Positions 30,880 through 43,079 of a stretch of 48,030 bases of DNA are shown here, piece by piece. The stretch is from positions 1 to 48,030 of the forward strand of contig KV424100.1 of the NCBI GenBank assembly GCA_001632435.1, read 5' to 3'. Position 1 is the stretch's first letter. The number at the start of each line of letters is the position of its first letter. This stretch comes from Calocera cornea HHB12733 (taxonomy: Eukaryota; Basidiomycota; Dacrymycetes; Dacrymycetales; Dacrymycetaceae). The notes beneath the pieces are model-generated. The model did no database searches, was not told the DNA's origin, and worked only from the letters and a program-made list of their open reading frames with translations. The translations under genes were made by a program, and so were the position numbers.

Positions 30880-32908
30880 TCAGCCCTCCATGCCCATCCC
30901 CTGCATCTCCTCAGGGGGAGGCCCCTGCTGCCCACCGCCGTCCCGCTCTGCCCGCTTTGCCTGCACGATATCGTCTACCCGGAGCAGGACGCGCGCAGCT
31001 TCGATTGCTGTTTTGAGCGTTTGGATCTGATCAATCGTCAGTATGTCACAGAGAAGATCACACCGCCTCGGCATACCTTGACGCTCGCCGACTCCATAAG
31101 ACCGTACTTCTGCATATCCTCAAGCTTGCCTGTCTCGCCATTGATCCCCCACAGGTGCTCCCCATTCGCGTGCTTCGCCCTCAGCTCCGTCAGCACGCGG
31201 ATCACGTTCCCACCGGCGTTCTGCACCAGCGTGCGGGGGATGACCTCCATAGCGTCCGCAACAGCACGGTACGGCCAGCCCTCGACACCCTCGATTGTCT
31301 TGGAGCGGTTCGCGAGCTCGACGCTGATCGCCATCTCGGTTGCTCCGCCGCCGGGCACAAGGCTGGGGTTGAACACCACATTCCGTGCTACGGCCATGGC
31401 GTCCGCGAGGTTACGGTCGATCTCGTTCAGGATGTCCTTTGAGGGGCCACGCAGCAGAATGGTGCACGCTTTTGGCTTCTCGCACTTGGTCAGGAAAGTG
31501 AAGTATCTAGAGATATCATCAGATTTGAGTTCGGTCACGGTAACTGAGCTTGCTTACTCGTCTCCAATCTTCTCGATATGGAAGAGACCACACTTTGTGC
31601 CGATATCCTCCTCCCTCAGATCCTCCACCCGGTTGACAATGGTCGCACCAGTCGCACGGGAAATGCGGTTGTTATCCATCTTCCTCACACGACGCAGAGC
31701 GGTCACGTTAGCTTTCATGAACGCTTGCTGAGCTCGATCTATCCATGCTGTTAGTCCAGAACTGGCACACTTTCCGTGCAAGAACGCACCAGAGCAGCCC
31801 TTCTCCGTGATGACCAAATCCGGCTTGAATGCCAGGATCTTCTCGCACATCATATCCACTTGCTGTTCCTCAATATCCTGCGCCTGCGCCCAGTGCTTCT
31901 CCTCCGTAATCTCCATATTCGTCTGGGACTCTCCCTTCTTGTACTCCAGGTTACAGTCGAGCAAGACAATCCGGGGGTTCTCGATCCGTCTCCGCATGTG
32001 GGGGTGTGTCACATCCTTGTTCAGCATGACACCATCGAGCACCTTGCTGTCCTCAATCTCGCCTCCGGGCACCTTCTCCACACGCACATAGCGCTTGATG
32101 TCCACAGTCTTGGCGCCGTCGTCGTCCGTCCACACGGTCCGTACAGCCTTCAGTGCAAGATCGCACATGAGCGTCGACCAGCGGCTAACAAACTTGGTAC
32201 CGATTGAGGTCTTGATCACGGCGAGCATGGACTCCTCTGACGAGGTGTCGACCGGCTGCGCTATGCTCTCAATAATGCTGAGAGCATCCTTGAGGGCGTG
32301 GTTGAATCCGGAGATGATGACGACAGGGTGGATGTTGCGTTCCAGGAGGGGAAGGGACAGGGCAAGAATTTCACCGGCTGTACCACCGTCAGCTCCATAG
32401 CCACATGACATGTACGGTGAGCGCACCAAGAATGATGACACTCGTCGTCCCATCGCCAACCTCCTCATCCTGCGTCCGACTAAGCTCAATCATGTTTTTC
32501 GCCGCAGGATGTGCAACATCAATCTCGCGCAGTATCGCATTCCCATCGTTGGTGAGCCTGTCGATTCATGATAAGACAAGGGAAACAGTGTGTGCCACAC
32601 GGTTGTGGACGTACAGGATGCCGCCCATGGGGTCGAGGATCATCTTCAGCATCGCTTTTGGGCCCAGGCATGTCCGGATGACATCTGCGACCGTCTTCGG
32701 GTTTCATATTATCAGCGCAAGTTCACTTTAGGATACGGATGGGCGCGTACCTTGGCAGCAGTAATGTTCGACATTTGCGCCTTCCGCCCCGTTGTCCGCT
32801 CCGGCGCAGCATCTACCTCCATGCGTCAGCAACATCACCCTCTGCCACACGTGCATCCAACGCACTCATAATGAACACAGGCGTCTGGCCCGGCGGTAGC
32901 ATAGCCAT
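30880..32908 (-). CDS. CCT3: T-complex protein 1 subunit gamma (chaperonin CCT3)
   Basis: One of eight subunits of the cytosolic CCT/TRiC chaperonin, which folds actin, tubulin and other proteins with ATP. Minus-strand exons 32908-32866, 32812-32751, 32694-32615, 32557-32427, 32377-31790, 31738-31558, 31506-31077 and 31026-30880 are all in frame, giving 553 aa (human CCT3 is 545). Group II chaperonin marks are [29 protein letters not shown], the ATP motif GDGTTSVII at about residues 96-104, [33 protein letters not shown] and a C-terminal LLRVDDIV, with a Gly/Gln/Met tail typical of fungi. The gamma identity rests on the N-terminus and on [15 protein letters not shown] with [20 protein letters not shown]. 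Confidence 0.96.
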
Positions 32909-33327
32909 TTTTGCGAGTTAAGGAGGAGGCAGGAAAGACGAGCGTTGGAGTGCAAAGGACTGGTGCGCACGCGAGGTGACTTTGCGGACTGTGGGCGCAA
33001 AAAGACGCGTCGCCTTTCCCCTGCGAGGTGCTTCTGCATCGCCACCTGCCAGGCGCATTGTCTGCGTGGTGTAACCCTCGCTGTCTGATGAAGTGTCGCA
33101 TGCTTCATGAAAACGACAGCACCAGACTTGAAAACCAGTCTATTGACAACAGGCTAGCCGTTCTGTCATGTGGTCACGGAATGATATGAACCCGATATAT
33201 TGATATGTGCGTCGTGAACCCGGTCGTGAGATGTGCCTTGCAGTAAAATATACAGTTATCCTGCGTGAAGCCGTTACATGTACAATCCCGTCCCTCCCCC
33301 AGCCAGCCGGAACCCATCCACCCCTCC
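32909..33327. other. Gap, promoter of CCT3 and 3' flank of the F-box gene
   Basis: No gene supported on either strand in these 419 bp. Confidence 0.4.
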
Positions 33328-34940
33328 TTAACCATACGTCTCGTTGACGCCTCCACAGTTGACGATGTGCAGCCGCCTCAGGGCGCCGCACTCTTTGCGC
33401 AATCTCCAGAATACCCTCAGGCCACGATCTGAGACACTGTCGCACCTGTCCAGCGTGAAGCTCGCGAGCTGCGGGCAGAGCCAGCTCTCAGGGTCCGCAG
33501 AGGGTGTGAGACTGTAGAGCAGCTGATCCTCGGCGTTGGTCGATACCAAGACGAGCTCGCGGAGCTCCCCGCCCGTCTCGGAGAGGAAGGACGCCATGAC
33601 TTCTGTCCTGAAGAGCGCGCTTTTTAAGTGCAGGCTCTGCAGGGAAGTCTTCGTCCTCGAACACATGTTGAGGATTGGGGAGCAGTCGAGCATCTTGTTG
33701 AATCGGTGGTCGAAGAAGGAGAGTTGTAATGCCTTGAGGCTCGGCATGACGATGCGCGGGAGCATGCACTGCAGCACTTCTGGCGGGACGTCCAGGAGGC
33801 TGAGCATGGTCAGGTGGGGCAATGGCACGGGCTCGTGCTCTCCATCTTCCCATCGCGGGCCAGATCGACAGATCCAGAGCCGTTCCAGCCCCGGGGAAGC
33901 CCTGAGAAGCTCCAAAAACTCGCTCAACGACGGCCGTTCTGTCTTGGTGTGCTTCGCGAGTCGCAGTTCCTCCAGCCCGGTCAGAGCTCCCGTCGGCCCT
34001 TGCCAGGGGACCGCGATCCCCATAAGCTCGACATTCTTCAACCTCGGCGCTTGGCCCGAGAAGAAGACGTATGGCTCGGTCCGCAGGTCGCTCGCCACAT
34101 AGTCGTCTCGTTCTTGCGCCCCGTATCCAACCGTGAGCGAGAGTGTTTCAAGCACGGTTGCTGGCGGGAAGCGCGTGAGGGTGTTCAGCGTTGCGTACAT
34201 CGGCTCCAGAGTCTCGTAGTAGACATAGAGCTTCTCACACCGTCCAAAGTAGCTGGAAAGCACGGCCAGAGCGGCGGTCGCGTCGTTGGCATGCGGTTTC
34301 AGGCCCTTGAACGAGATGTATGCCGATACCGGGAGGGGGTGCGATCGAGCAAGATGCGCTTTGGCAGAGGTGAAGGCGTGCGGGAGCCGAGCGAGGCTGC
34401 TCCTTGGCGAAGGAAGCTCGAAGGTGACCCGGGTCCAGAGCTCAGGCGTGCTCATCACCAGCCTGTACCAGTCCCTGGAGACGCGCACGAGGATGCTCGG
34501 TGCGAAGGGCTCCAGAGGCTGCTCGACGAAATAGCTGAATATATGCAGGAGTATCTCGGGCGGGATGCGGCGGAAGGCGCTGCGCTGGGCGGCGAGGGTT
34601 TGCTGGAGCAGCTGCACCTCTTGCAGCGCGGTGTCGCGGACGAGGGTGAGCGCTTCGACTTGGCGGTTGAGCTCCCAGAGTGCATCGTGCAGCATCATGG
34701 CATCCTCGACTGGCCCGGTGCGCACGCGTGGCTGGGTGAGATGCTGTGTCCTGTACAAGCGTCAGATAGGGTCGCGCGTGTGCTCTGTGGCAATATGGAT
34801 GCTTACATTGCCTCGACGGACAGGCTCTGTCCGAAGGCGGCGTGGATGGGACTCGTGCGGTTGCGGTAGTTGAGGTAGTCGAGGAAGCGGGAGGAGGGGA
34901 GGGCGTTACGTTGCGTGACATCACGGTTGTTGGCCGACAT
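33328..34940 (-). CDS. F-box protein with leucine-rich C-terminal part
   Basis: Likely substrate receptor of an SCF ubiquitin ligase, of the type greatly expanded in mushroom-forming fungi. Two minus-strand exons, 34940-34807 and 34750-33328, join in frame (56-nt intron) to 518 aa. An N-terminal heptad-rich helix (about residues 60-95, LWELNRQVEALTLVRDTALQ) precedes the F-box at about 100-145 (IPPEILLHIFSYFVEQPL, ILVRVSRDWYRLVMSTPELW). The remainder has irregular leucine-rich segments (LTGLEELRLAKH, LPHLTMLSLLDVPPEVLQ, LASFTLDRCDSVSDRGL) consistent with degenerate LRRs for substrate binding. The substrate is unknown. Confidence 0.88.
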
Positions 34941-35467
34941 TGCGCGAAAGGGAAAGAGAGGTGTCTGGGCTTGGATCTGCCCAGGGAGGTGTCAAGGCAG
35001 GGTAATGTCCATCAAACGCCGAGAGCCGGCCCCGGGAATGGGTGTTGGTGCGTCTGTGGCCGGAGCCGGAGCAGGCGCGGTTGTGGCGTGCCCGGGGCGT
35101 GGGTGGGGGTTGATGAGCGTCTGTGGGGACTCACTGAATGCAATGTGTGGGGCAGGGTTGAGGAACGAAAAGGGAGTCGTCTGCGGGCAAAAAGGGGGGG
35201 GGAGGGGAAGTGCTCACCAGTCTGTGCAGGGTGGTTCGGAGAAGAGAGGGGAGCGATGGTGGCGGAATGGCAAGGGTTAACCCTGGTGTGCCCGCTTGTG
35301 CGGGTGGGCGGCCGCTTCCCCGGGCCCGCCTTCCTTTCGCGAACGCCCTCAGGGTCCGCTTCCGATTCGGAGCCTTTCGCCCGTCGTCCTCCAATTTTCA
35401 GATGCTCACCCCCAGTCTGGACCCGGGAACAATCGCTGCTCATTCCTCTGCACATTCACTCCGTACA
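34941..35467. promoter_or_regulatory. Divergent promoter of the F-box gene and SPB4
   Basis: 527 bp between two oppositely transcribed starts. GC-rich, no clear TATA box, no gene. Confidence 0.4.
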
Positions 35468-37842
35468 ATGACCTCTGCACTCGAGGCGGCCCCCTCCTTT
35501 GCGGGGAAATGGTCAAACCTACAGCCACCCCTCACACCATGGATGTATGCACTCTCTCTTATCACAGATGATTCTCACCTCACAGTCACCATGCAGCGCG
35601 GACGTCGTCCAGTCCATGGGCTTCACTCAGATGACACCCGTCCAGGCGAGCACAATACCCCTCTTCATGAAGCACAAGGACGTCGTCGTAGAGGTGCGCA
35701 TACACATGCATATCACAGCCGTGCATCGTGCTCACTGCATGCATAGGCTGTCACAGGCTCGGGCAAGACGCTTGCCTTCGTCATCCCCATCATCGAGAAG
35801 CTCATAAGGCGGGAGGCACCCTTGAAGAAGGGTGAAGTCGGCGCACTTGTCATATCGCCCACACGGTGCGTTCCATACCTTTTGGGAATAACCTTTCCCC
35901 TGACTCGTTACGCAGGGAGCTTGCAGCGCAGATTCACTCCGTGTTCAGCCTGTTCCTCTCAGCCCAGCCCAGGCCCGAGGCAGACTCAGGCTCGGAGGAA
36001 GCCGAGCCCTTGCCCCCACGCTACCCTCCCCCGCTCCTCCTAGTCTCAGGTTCCGACTCCACCCCCCAGCAGGACATCACCCGCTTCCTCGACACTGGCG
36101 CAGACATCGTCGTGGGAACGCCAGGCCGAGTCGAGGAGTTCCTGCTCGGCAAGGGGCTCAACAGCGTCTCCGTGAAGGAGCTGGATGTGCTCGTCCTGGA
36201 CGAAGCGGACCGGTGAGCATTTGCGCATTTATATGGGTCGTGATCCTTAAGGCTGATTACGCTGGCACGAAGGTTGCTTGATCTGGGGTTCACGGCTGCT
36301 CTGACGCACATTCTGAACCATCTGCCGAAGCAGCGCCGGACAGGCCTGTTCAGCGCGACGATGACGGACGCGCTATCCGAGCTCGTCCGCGTCGGCCTGA
36401 GAAACCCAGTCCGCGTCGTCGTCAAGGTCGAGAATAAGAAGCGAGGCGTAAAGCGGCGTCGCGAAGACGAAGCGCCGGCCCCGGCTGATACGGGAAAGCG
36501 GACCCCGGCGACCCTGCGGAATATCTACCTCCGGTGCCTTCCATCAGAGAAGACGGTTCAGTTCGTGCGGGTGCTGGAGAAGCGGAGGAGCGAGGGCGCG
36601 GCGCGCTTCATTGCTTACTTCTCGACGTGTGCTGCTGTGGAGTATTTTTACCAGGTATGCTCCACGCGCTTCGGCACTCTCGAATCAGCTGATTCATTCT
36701 CTTAGGTATTCACGAAACTTCCCGCCTTTTCCAAGTTCGCCATCTCCTCGCTACACGGGCATCTCCCGCCGGCAAAGCGTACGGCTACTCTCGCCCAATT
36801 CGTCTCCCATCCTTCGACCTCTGAAGGGCCCGCGCTCCTTCTTTGCACGGACGTAGCAGCCCGTGGACTGGACCTGCCCGATGTCGATGTCGTCGTTCAG
36901 TATGATCCGCCCCAGGATCCCAAGCAGTTCAGCCACCGGTGTGGTCGGACGGCTCGGGCAGGGAAGCAGGGCACGGCGGTAGTTCTGCTCTGCGAAGGAC
37001 GTGAAGAGGATTATGTCGGTAGGTGAAGATCCCCGTGCTCCAATGTCACTGCTGATTGGCGGCGCGCAGATTTTCTGAATATCCGGCAAATACCCCTGGT
37101 GGAAGAACAGTACATCGTGGATCCCAGCTCCAGTACCGCGACACATCCAGACCCCGCCGCTGCTGAGCTCTTGGCCGAGATGCGCAAAGTTATTCGACAA
37201 GATCGAGCGATACACGACAAGGTACGCAGTGCCGAACCAAGTTTAGCTCAAGCTGTTGACTGGTTCTTGCAGGGCATCAAGGCATTCGTCTCGTTCGTTC
37301 GAGCATACTCGAAACACGAAGCCAACTACATATTCCAGATCAAGGACCTGCCCTTGAAGGAGGTAGCTGCCGCGTTTGGCCTGTTGAGGTTGCCGAAAAT
37401 GCCAGAGCTGGCGAAGGCTCCTGTACCCAAGGACGCCGTTTGGTCCGAGGCTGACATGTGCTGGAGCGAGTACACCTATGTCGACAAAGTACGGGAGAAG
37501 CAGAGGCTGGAGGCCCTTGGTGGAGGGAAGCCGGAACTGTCCGCTGCTGAGAAGGAGCTGAAGAAGCAGGCGCGAGCCGCACAAAGGGAAAACAACAGCT
37601 CTTGGTCGGACAAGACGAAGCAGAGGGAAGTTCGCGATCTGCGACGAGAGAAGAAGAAAAGAAAGCGAGAATGGGAAAAGAAAGCGACCGTTCACCCTAC
37701 GCCTGTGCCGGTTAACGACGATGAGGATGTCAGCGACGGGGAAGACTGGAAAGAGCTGCAGAAAGAGGAACGAATGGCGAAGAGGGTGAAGAAAGGACAG
37801 GTTACCGCAGAGCAATTCAACGCAGAGTTTTCTGAGCTCTAA
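35468..37842 (+). CDS. SPB4: ATP-dependent RNA helicase Spb4 (DDX55 family)
   Basis: DEAD-box helicase needed for 60S ribosomal subunit assembly and 27S pre-rRNA processing in the nucleolus. Eight exons close in frame to 668 aa: 35468-35544, 35597-35693, 35747-35865, 35916-36212, 36273-36654, 36706-37018, 37070-37221 and 37273-37842. Motifs in order are the Q motif GFTQMTPVQ (about 34-42), Walker A AVTGSGKT (59-66), SPTREL, GTPGR, DEAD (193-196), SAT, a region with [20 protein letters not shown], and [13 protein letters not shown]. The C-terminus has the Spb4-type [20 protein letters not shown] segment and a long Lys/Arg/Glu-rich basic tail. The third exon of three possible acceptors after exon 1 (35597) restores the conserved ADVVQSMGF frame. 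A Pro/Glu-rich insertion between motifs Ia and Ib is a local feature. Confidence 0.96.
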
Positions 37843-37976
37843 AGTACACCCACAACGCATTGTAGTATATGACTATCATGAGTAATGACCAATGATAGCG
37901 CATCATCAGCGGCGATGTTGCATTGGAAAATCTAATCTACATTGGGTGGAGCTACATGAATGAAACTGTGCAATCG

Positions 37977-39483
37977 CTAGAATACTGCTTGCAACTCGGA
38001 CTTTCGCATTGTGACGGGGTCTACCAGTTCCACCGCCGGGCCCCCTGTCGATAGGCTGGTCGGTGCCGTGTCCATCGGTGCCGTGTCCACTGTTGGATCT
38101 GAAGTCACTTGTGCACTGTCCACCAGTGATGACCTCGCATTCAGCGCTTGCGTGATGTCTTCCAGAATCTCTGCGCCGCCTTCAAGGAAATTAATGTCCT
38201 TCTCCCATTGAAGAACCAGCTCCTCATAGGATTTCGCGGTTGCCAGAGCTGCTTTCCACTGGGCTCGGCTCCGCTTTCCCAACGCCGGGCTCGAAGAGGT
38301 GAGCTGCATTAGGCAGAACTTCGTATTTGACCAGTGGTGGTCGAGGTATTTCGCCTACAAGTTCCATTAACGGGAGGATCAGAAAGCGAAAAGAGCATCT
38401 CTTACGAGGCGCGCATAGCGAGGGATCACGTAGGTTTCTGCGTCTCGTGGCCCGTCCGCCGAGAAACAAGTCGGGTTGGCTTCTGCAGCACGTGCAACCA
38501 TTACCGCAGTCACTCCGGTCGCCTGTCGGATCTTCTCCGCGCTTTCACAGTCTGTACAGTCCCCATTCTCGACCACGACAACTTTTGAGCCGACCGCATC
38601 CACAATATCCCGCAAGCGATGGATCAGTGCCGCGTCTCGGTCTCGCATTGGCGGTGTTCGGCAGTGCACTGTTAAGCAGCTGATGACGCCAGTGTCCACG
38701 ATCTGTCGTACTAGAGCCAGTGTGTCATCCTGCGAGGGCAGCATGCGGATCTTGCACGAGACAGGTACCTCTGCAGGGACAGCAGCCCGAATTGACTTCA
38801 AGATCGCGCAGAGATTGTCTGGATTCTGGAGAAGACCGGCGCCCATACCGGCGTGTACGGAGAAGTGCTTCGGGCAACCACAGTTCAAGTCAATACCAGC
38901 AACATCTTGGTAGACCATCTTTGCCGCTTCAGCTGCAAGCTCGGCGTTCGAAGAGCCGATTTGGAAGATGAGGCGCGAGCGCTCTACGGGATGCATAGTG
39001 AAGACCGGCCTGTGGGTCTTGGAATAAGAGATTACACCAGTCACAGCTATAGACCCTGTGAGCAAGAGGAGAATGACATTGGCATAGACGTACGATCGAC
39101 CGTCCGTTCGCACCCGATCAGGGCTCTGTCGACAGTCTCTGGACTCCACACAAGCTCTGCTCCAGCTTCGAGTGCTAGCAATCGCGTAGGCACTGTCGAA
39201 GCATGTAAGCGGAAGGGATTTCAGAGCAGTATAGATGAATAGGCGCACTTGTTCCTGATCGAACCATAGGAGCTAAATGCATTCCCTTGCCGTAGTTAAC
39301 AGGCATGCGAGTCCACGAGGAAGTCGATGAAGGCCCTGCCTCAGCATTGTCGGATTCTATGTGCATGCGTTTCGCCATAGGTGAAGGTGAACGAGATGGA
39401 GGCGAGTGGCGCATGCTTGTATATGCAGTCAACGTGGGTCGTGGTAGGGCGATTGCAGGGCGAAACGACGCCTTCAACAACAT
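37977..39483 (-). CDS. DUS2: tRNA-dihydrouridine(20) synthase Dus2/Smm1
   Basis: Flavoprotein that reduces uridine 20 in the D-loop of cytosolic tRNAs. Minus-strand exons 39483-39249, 39192-39094, 39055-38406 and 38354-37977 join in frame to 453 aa. Family marks are HLAPMVRSGTMPTRLLAL, WSPETVDRALIG, LIFQIGSSNAELA, GIDLNCGCPK with the catalytic Cys at about 172, GMGAGLL, CKIRMLPSQDDTLALV, HCRTPPMRDRD, VVVENGDC and VMVARAAEANP. The downstream KYLDHHWSNTKFCLMQL matches the Dus helical domain. The intron 39056-39093 would be only 38 nt but is needed to avoid a stop and restores a conserved segment. Later ATGs exist in exon 1 (for example at MPVNYGKG); the chosen one gives an Arg/Ser-rich leader that might target mitochondria. 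The C-terminal extension is acidic and has no dsRNA-binding domain. Confidence 0.92.
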
Positions 39484-39666
39484 TGACGCAAACTCGACAC
39501 CGTCAGTCGAGTGCTGGGCGCTGTGGCATGGAAATTTGGGGAGGGCGCTTGCCGTAAGCAAATGCTCCCTGGGTGGCGCTGGAAAGTCAGATTGCTTCCG
39601 GGGGATCTCTTTCCTGGGACGGGTCGTGCTCCCCCTTCTTGGCTCTCAACCACCGCGTCGTCCACC
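39484..39666. promoter_or_regulatory. Compact bidirectional promoter of DUS2 and the BuGZ-like gene
   Basis: Only 183 bp separate the two divergent start codons. If the DUS2 start is one of the later ATGs, the gap is up to about 360 bp. Confidence 0.5.
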
Positions 39667-41009
39667 ATGCCGAAGAAAGCGACCAGATCAGAGAAGAAGG
39701 AGAAGAGGAAGAAGCGCACGGCCGTATGTAGATGCAAGCCCTCCACCTGACGCCTACTGACAAGCGTTCAGATCATTCGGCCATGGTGCTGGTATTGCGA
39801 GCGTGACTTCGAGGATGTCAAAGGTGCGCGCCTGAGCTGCTTGCCACGGACGACGGCCTAACTGCGTGTACCAGTCTTGATGCAACATCAAAAGGCGAAG
39901 CATTTCAAGTGCAATCACTGTCCTCGTCGTTTGAACACGGCAGGTGGCTTGGCCGTCCATGTGCAGCAGGTGCACAAGCTAGAGCCCGATAGGTATGACC
40001 CAGCCCTTCTATGCTTGACTTGTCTGACGCCTTTCCAGGATTGAGAATGCGCTGCCTGGACGTGATGGATACGACGTCGAGATTTTTGGTATGGAAGGTA
40101 TTCCTGCACCCGATCTGGCCGACTACAAGCGCCGAAAAGAGGCTGAGCTGGGTCTTGCCCCGGGCTCCACTTCCGTGCCCGCTGCCGCCAAACGTCCGAA
40201 GATCGACAAACGCGTCCTCACTCAGACCGAACTGGCGCAGATGCTCGCCTCCCACAAGACGCTCATGTCGGGCGGCGACTTGTCCATGATACCGCCTGGT
40301 GCACCTGCGCCTGCGGCAATGGGCGCACCTATCGCGTTCGGAGCGCCCATGCCCTTCCCTCCCGGGATGCAGCTTCCTCCGGGATTCCCTCTTCCTCCGG
40401 GCATGTCGCTTCCGCCTCTTCCGGGCGCTATGCCCGGACTTCCACCGTTCCCACCTATTCCTGGAGTGTAGGTGCCACTCTCACCCCTGTAATATTCCAC
40501 GCCTGACACGTTTCTCAGAATGCCGCCGCCTGGCATGAATGGCACACCACCGATGCCCTTTCCGCCCGGTATGCTACCTCCTCCGGGCTTACTTCGGCCC
40601 GGTATCACCCCTCCGAGTGGACCTCCGGGTGGTTTGCCTGGTATGCCGCTGCCGCCAGTACTTTCTGCACCACCTTCAGGAAGTCTGCCGCCGTCAGGCA
40701 GTCTTCCACCCATGCCGATGCCACCCGCACCCGCACCCGCACCGGCGCCTTCATTTGCTCCTGTTGAAAAGCCGCAATATCCTCGGCAACCTGATATCAA
40801 GGATGGGGCTAAGCTGATATGGGCCGATCCCAACATGTCACCCGTGCGTAATCGCGCAGCCTTCTCCTCGTGCTAACGCTGACCAACGTCCATTACAGGA
40901 GGAACGCAAAGCCAAGTCGATCAAGTACGCTCAGCCGTTTGTTGAAGGAGACACGGATATGGATGGGCCGAGGGGAGTTAAGCGAGCCCGGGCAGAGGAC
41001 TTTATCTAG
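39667..41009 (+). CDS. BuGZ/ZNF207-like C2H2 zinc-finger protein
   Basis: In animals this family stabilises Bub3, binds microtubules and takes part in splicing and spindle assembly; the fungal role is less studied. Six exons join in frame to 363 aa: 39667-39723, 39772-39823, 39875-39992, 40039-40467, 40519-40843 and 40899-41009. A basic start ([17 protein letters not shown]) is followed by the signature pair of fingers. Finger 1 is [20 protein letters not shown] with KAKH (about residues 23-46). Finger 2 is [20 protein letters not shown] with QVH. Then comes [11 protein letters not shown], a strong family motif. The C-terminal half is Pro/Gly/Met-rich low complexity. Near the end, [21 protein letters not shown] resembles the GLEBS (Bub3-binding) motif of animal BuGZ, though the match is by eye. 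Confidence 0.9.
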
Positions 41010-41308
41010 TCGCTGTAGTAGCTTCGGCGATGTTATGTTTGTACCCTCTGCAAGTCGTCGTCGGCACATGGGCTTTGTACAATACATCATTGCATCCTCT
41101 TCTATTCATCTTCATGAGCATGATCGTACCCCGCGGCACATTGTCACACCGGGTGATTATCTGCATCTTATTTCGTGCAGCAACCCCATTACAACAAGAC
41201 TCACGCCATTACATGTATACAAGTCAGTCACCGCAATTAACCCTTCCATAGTTGAATAGCAAGACAGGCGCCAGTCACATATTAGCCAATAATTGCCCGA
41301 GTGCCAAC

Positions 41309-43079
41309 CTAGATCAATTTCGTATTCCGCAGGTAATCGCGAATGATGGTCTCTTTCACATCTTGGAAGATGGCGTGTGTGGTGCGAATGTCCTGAAAAC
41401 GGTGAGCATCCAGCAAATGTCAGAAACAGTCTAGCACTTACAACTACAGACGTCAAATGTACATAAAGTTCGCGAGAGTCGCGCGGCGATACTTTGTTGC
41501 GGTGGAACTTGTACAGCTCGACGAATTTGCCTTTCAGATCTGAATCGCTCTTGTGAGCAGAAGTTGGAGCTGAGGAGGCTCAATACATACAATTCGCGAC
41601 TGCTTCGAACTCATTCGGCCTGTCTCCATAGCGTTCGATCCACTTGTTGAACCTGACTCCGGCGTCGAGCTTCGCCTTCAGAAGGTCGGCCTTATTCAGG
41701 AAAAGAATTATACTTGAGCCCTTGAGAAGCTCCTGCTTGCAGATGTGCTCGAAGAGCTGGAATGAATCGGCCAGCCGATTTACTTTGCGGTCTTCCGCAA
41801 GGAATTGGTCAAAGGCCGATACGGGAGCGAGGAAGATGATTGCTTGGGCATCTTCGAAGTAAGGCACCCATTTGGGTCGCTGGATAGTGTTTAGCCTCAT
41901 AAGCCAACCGGATCTTTGATGCATACCTGGCCACGGGTCCCGCCCACGTCATAGATAACCCACTCCGCGGGCTCTCGCTCCGTGGAGGGTGGAGTGAAGC
42001 GATGCTCGGAGACTCCAATGGTGCGCACTCGGGCACGAAGGATGTCCTCTGCAGAAGACCATTAGCGATGCCCGAAAGTAGCCAGGAGCCACGAACCATC
42101 TGTCGGAATGTACTCATAGCGAGCAATGCGATTCAGATCATTCACGAAGCTATGGAGCTGTTGAGGATGGGGACGGAATATGATGGTCATAGGCACGTAC
42201 AATCCGGAGCTTTCCTCAAGACGGAGCTTCCGCCTTGCCATAACGGCATGCACAAACGGATCGTCCCATAACCTCTGGAGCTCTGGACGACACGCGCTGA
42301 TAATGGCGCCAGCATCACCCGGATCGGCGAAGGCCACGCGGTCGCCCAGGCCTGGGCCTCGGCTTCCACGGGCAGCCTTGCTCTTCGCCAGTCGCTCCTG
42401 CCATTCCATCCGAACAAGAATGTCGCGCTTGTGCCCAGATGCTCCAGGAAGGGGCGAAGTGCGATCATAGACATTTGCGGAGTCGAAATCAGCCGGAGCA
42501 CCCAGCTCGTTGAGAAGGACAGATTCCAGCTGCAGTAGAGGGGAGAGCTTGAGCTTGAGCTCAGCATATCGAGAGTACGTCTCTTCGACCGACATGGCGC
42601 TGCTGCCCGTTCCCGGTCGCGCCTCCTCGTCAGGTCGAACACTAAGACATTCGAGGATTCGCCGGACAGAGACTACGAGGTTGAGGAAGATGACGGGGCG
42701 CCAGTAGAGACGCTCAGCATCAAGTATGTTCGGAGCCCATAGAAGTTGAAATTGTTTGAGTGTTGTAGACTTGCCAGATTCGGACTGGCCTGGAGGTAGC
42801 ATAAATGAAGAGCGGAGAGGCACCGGTGGGGAAATGCTCACCGAGAAGCAATATCTTGACCTCCTTCTTCTTCTTCTGAGCGACCCTCTCCTGCCTGAGC
42901 ATCTCGTCTATCGCATCGCTCCGCTGCTTAGCCTCGAACTCTGCCATGAGCCGTGCGGAGCGCTGATCGGGTGTCTCGTGTGGGTCAGGGCGGAGGACAC
43001 GATCCAGCGGGTCGTCGGACGAGTAGTACCGCTCAGAGAGCTCGACGGGTCGGTCCATTCGTCTTGTCTGGACTGACAT
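41309..43079 (-). CDS. Atypical heterotrimeric G-protein alpha subunit
   Basis: GTP-binding signalling protein of a G-alpha group that is expanded in basidiomycetes. Minus-strand exons 43079-42842, 42789-42201, 42149-42097, 42048-41927, 41879-41591, 41539-41442 and 41392-41309 join in frame to 490 aa, longer than the usual 350. The N-terminus (about 75 residues, charged, ending QKKKKEVKILLLG) has no MGxxxS myristoylation site. G1 is GQSESGKST (80-88). The helical domain is enlarged by a basic Gly/Arg-rich insert. Switch I (DILRARVRTIG, 295-305) keeps the Arg at 300 and Thr at 303. Switch II reads DVGGTRGQRPKW (327-338): Thr331 replaces the catalytic Gln. The NKxD motif is NKAD (396-399). The TCAT position reads TSVV, and the tail ends NTKLI. 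It probably binds GTP but hydrolyses it slowly (inference). Confidence 0.9.

Noticed and set aside
33814..34869. 351-codon plus-strand frame
   Set aside because: Antisense of the F-box gene; no recognisable protein features, while the minus strand has an F-box.
40222..40836. 204-codon Gly-rich minus-strand frame
   Set aside because: Reverse reading of the Pro-rich part of the BuGZ-like gene.
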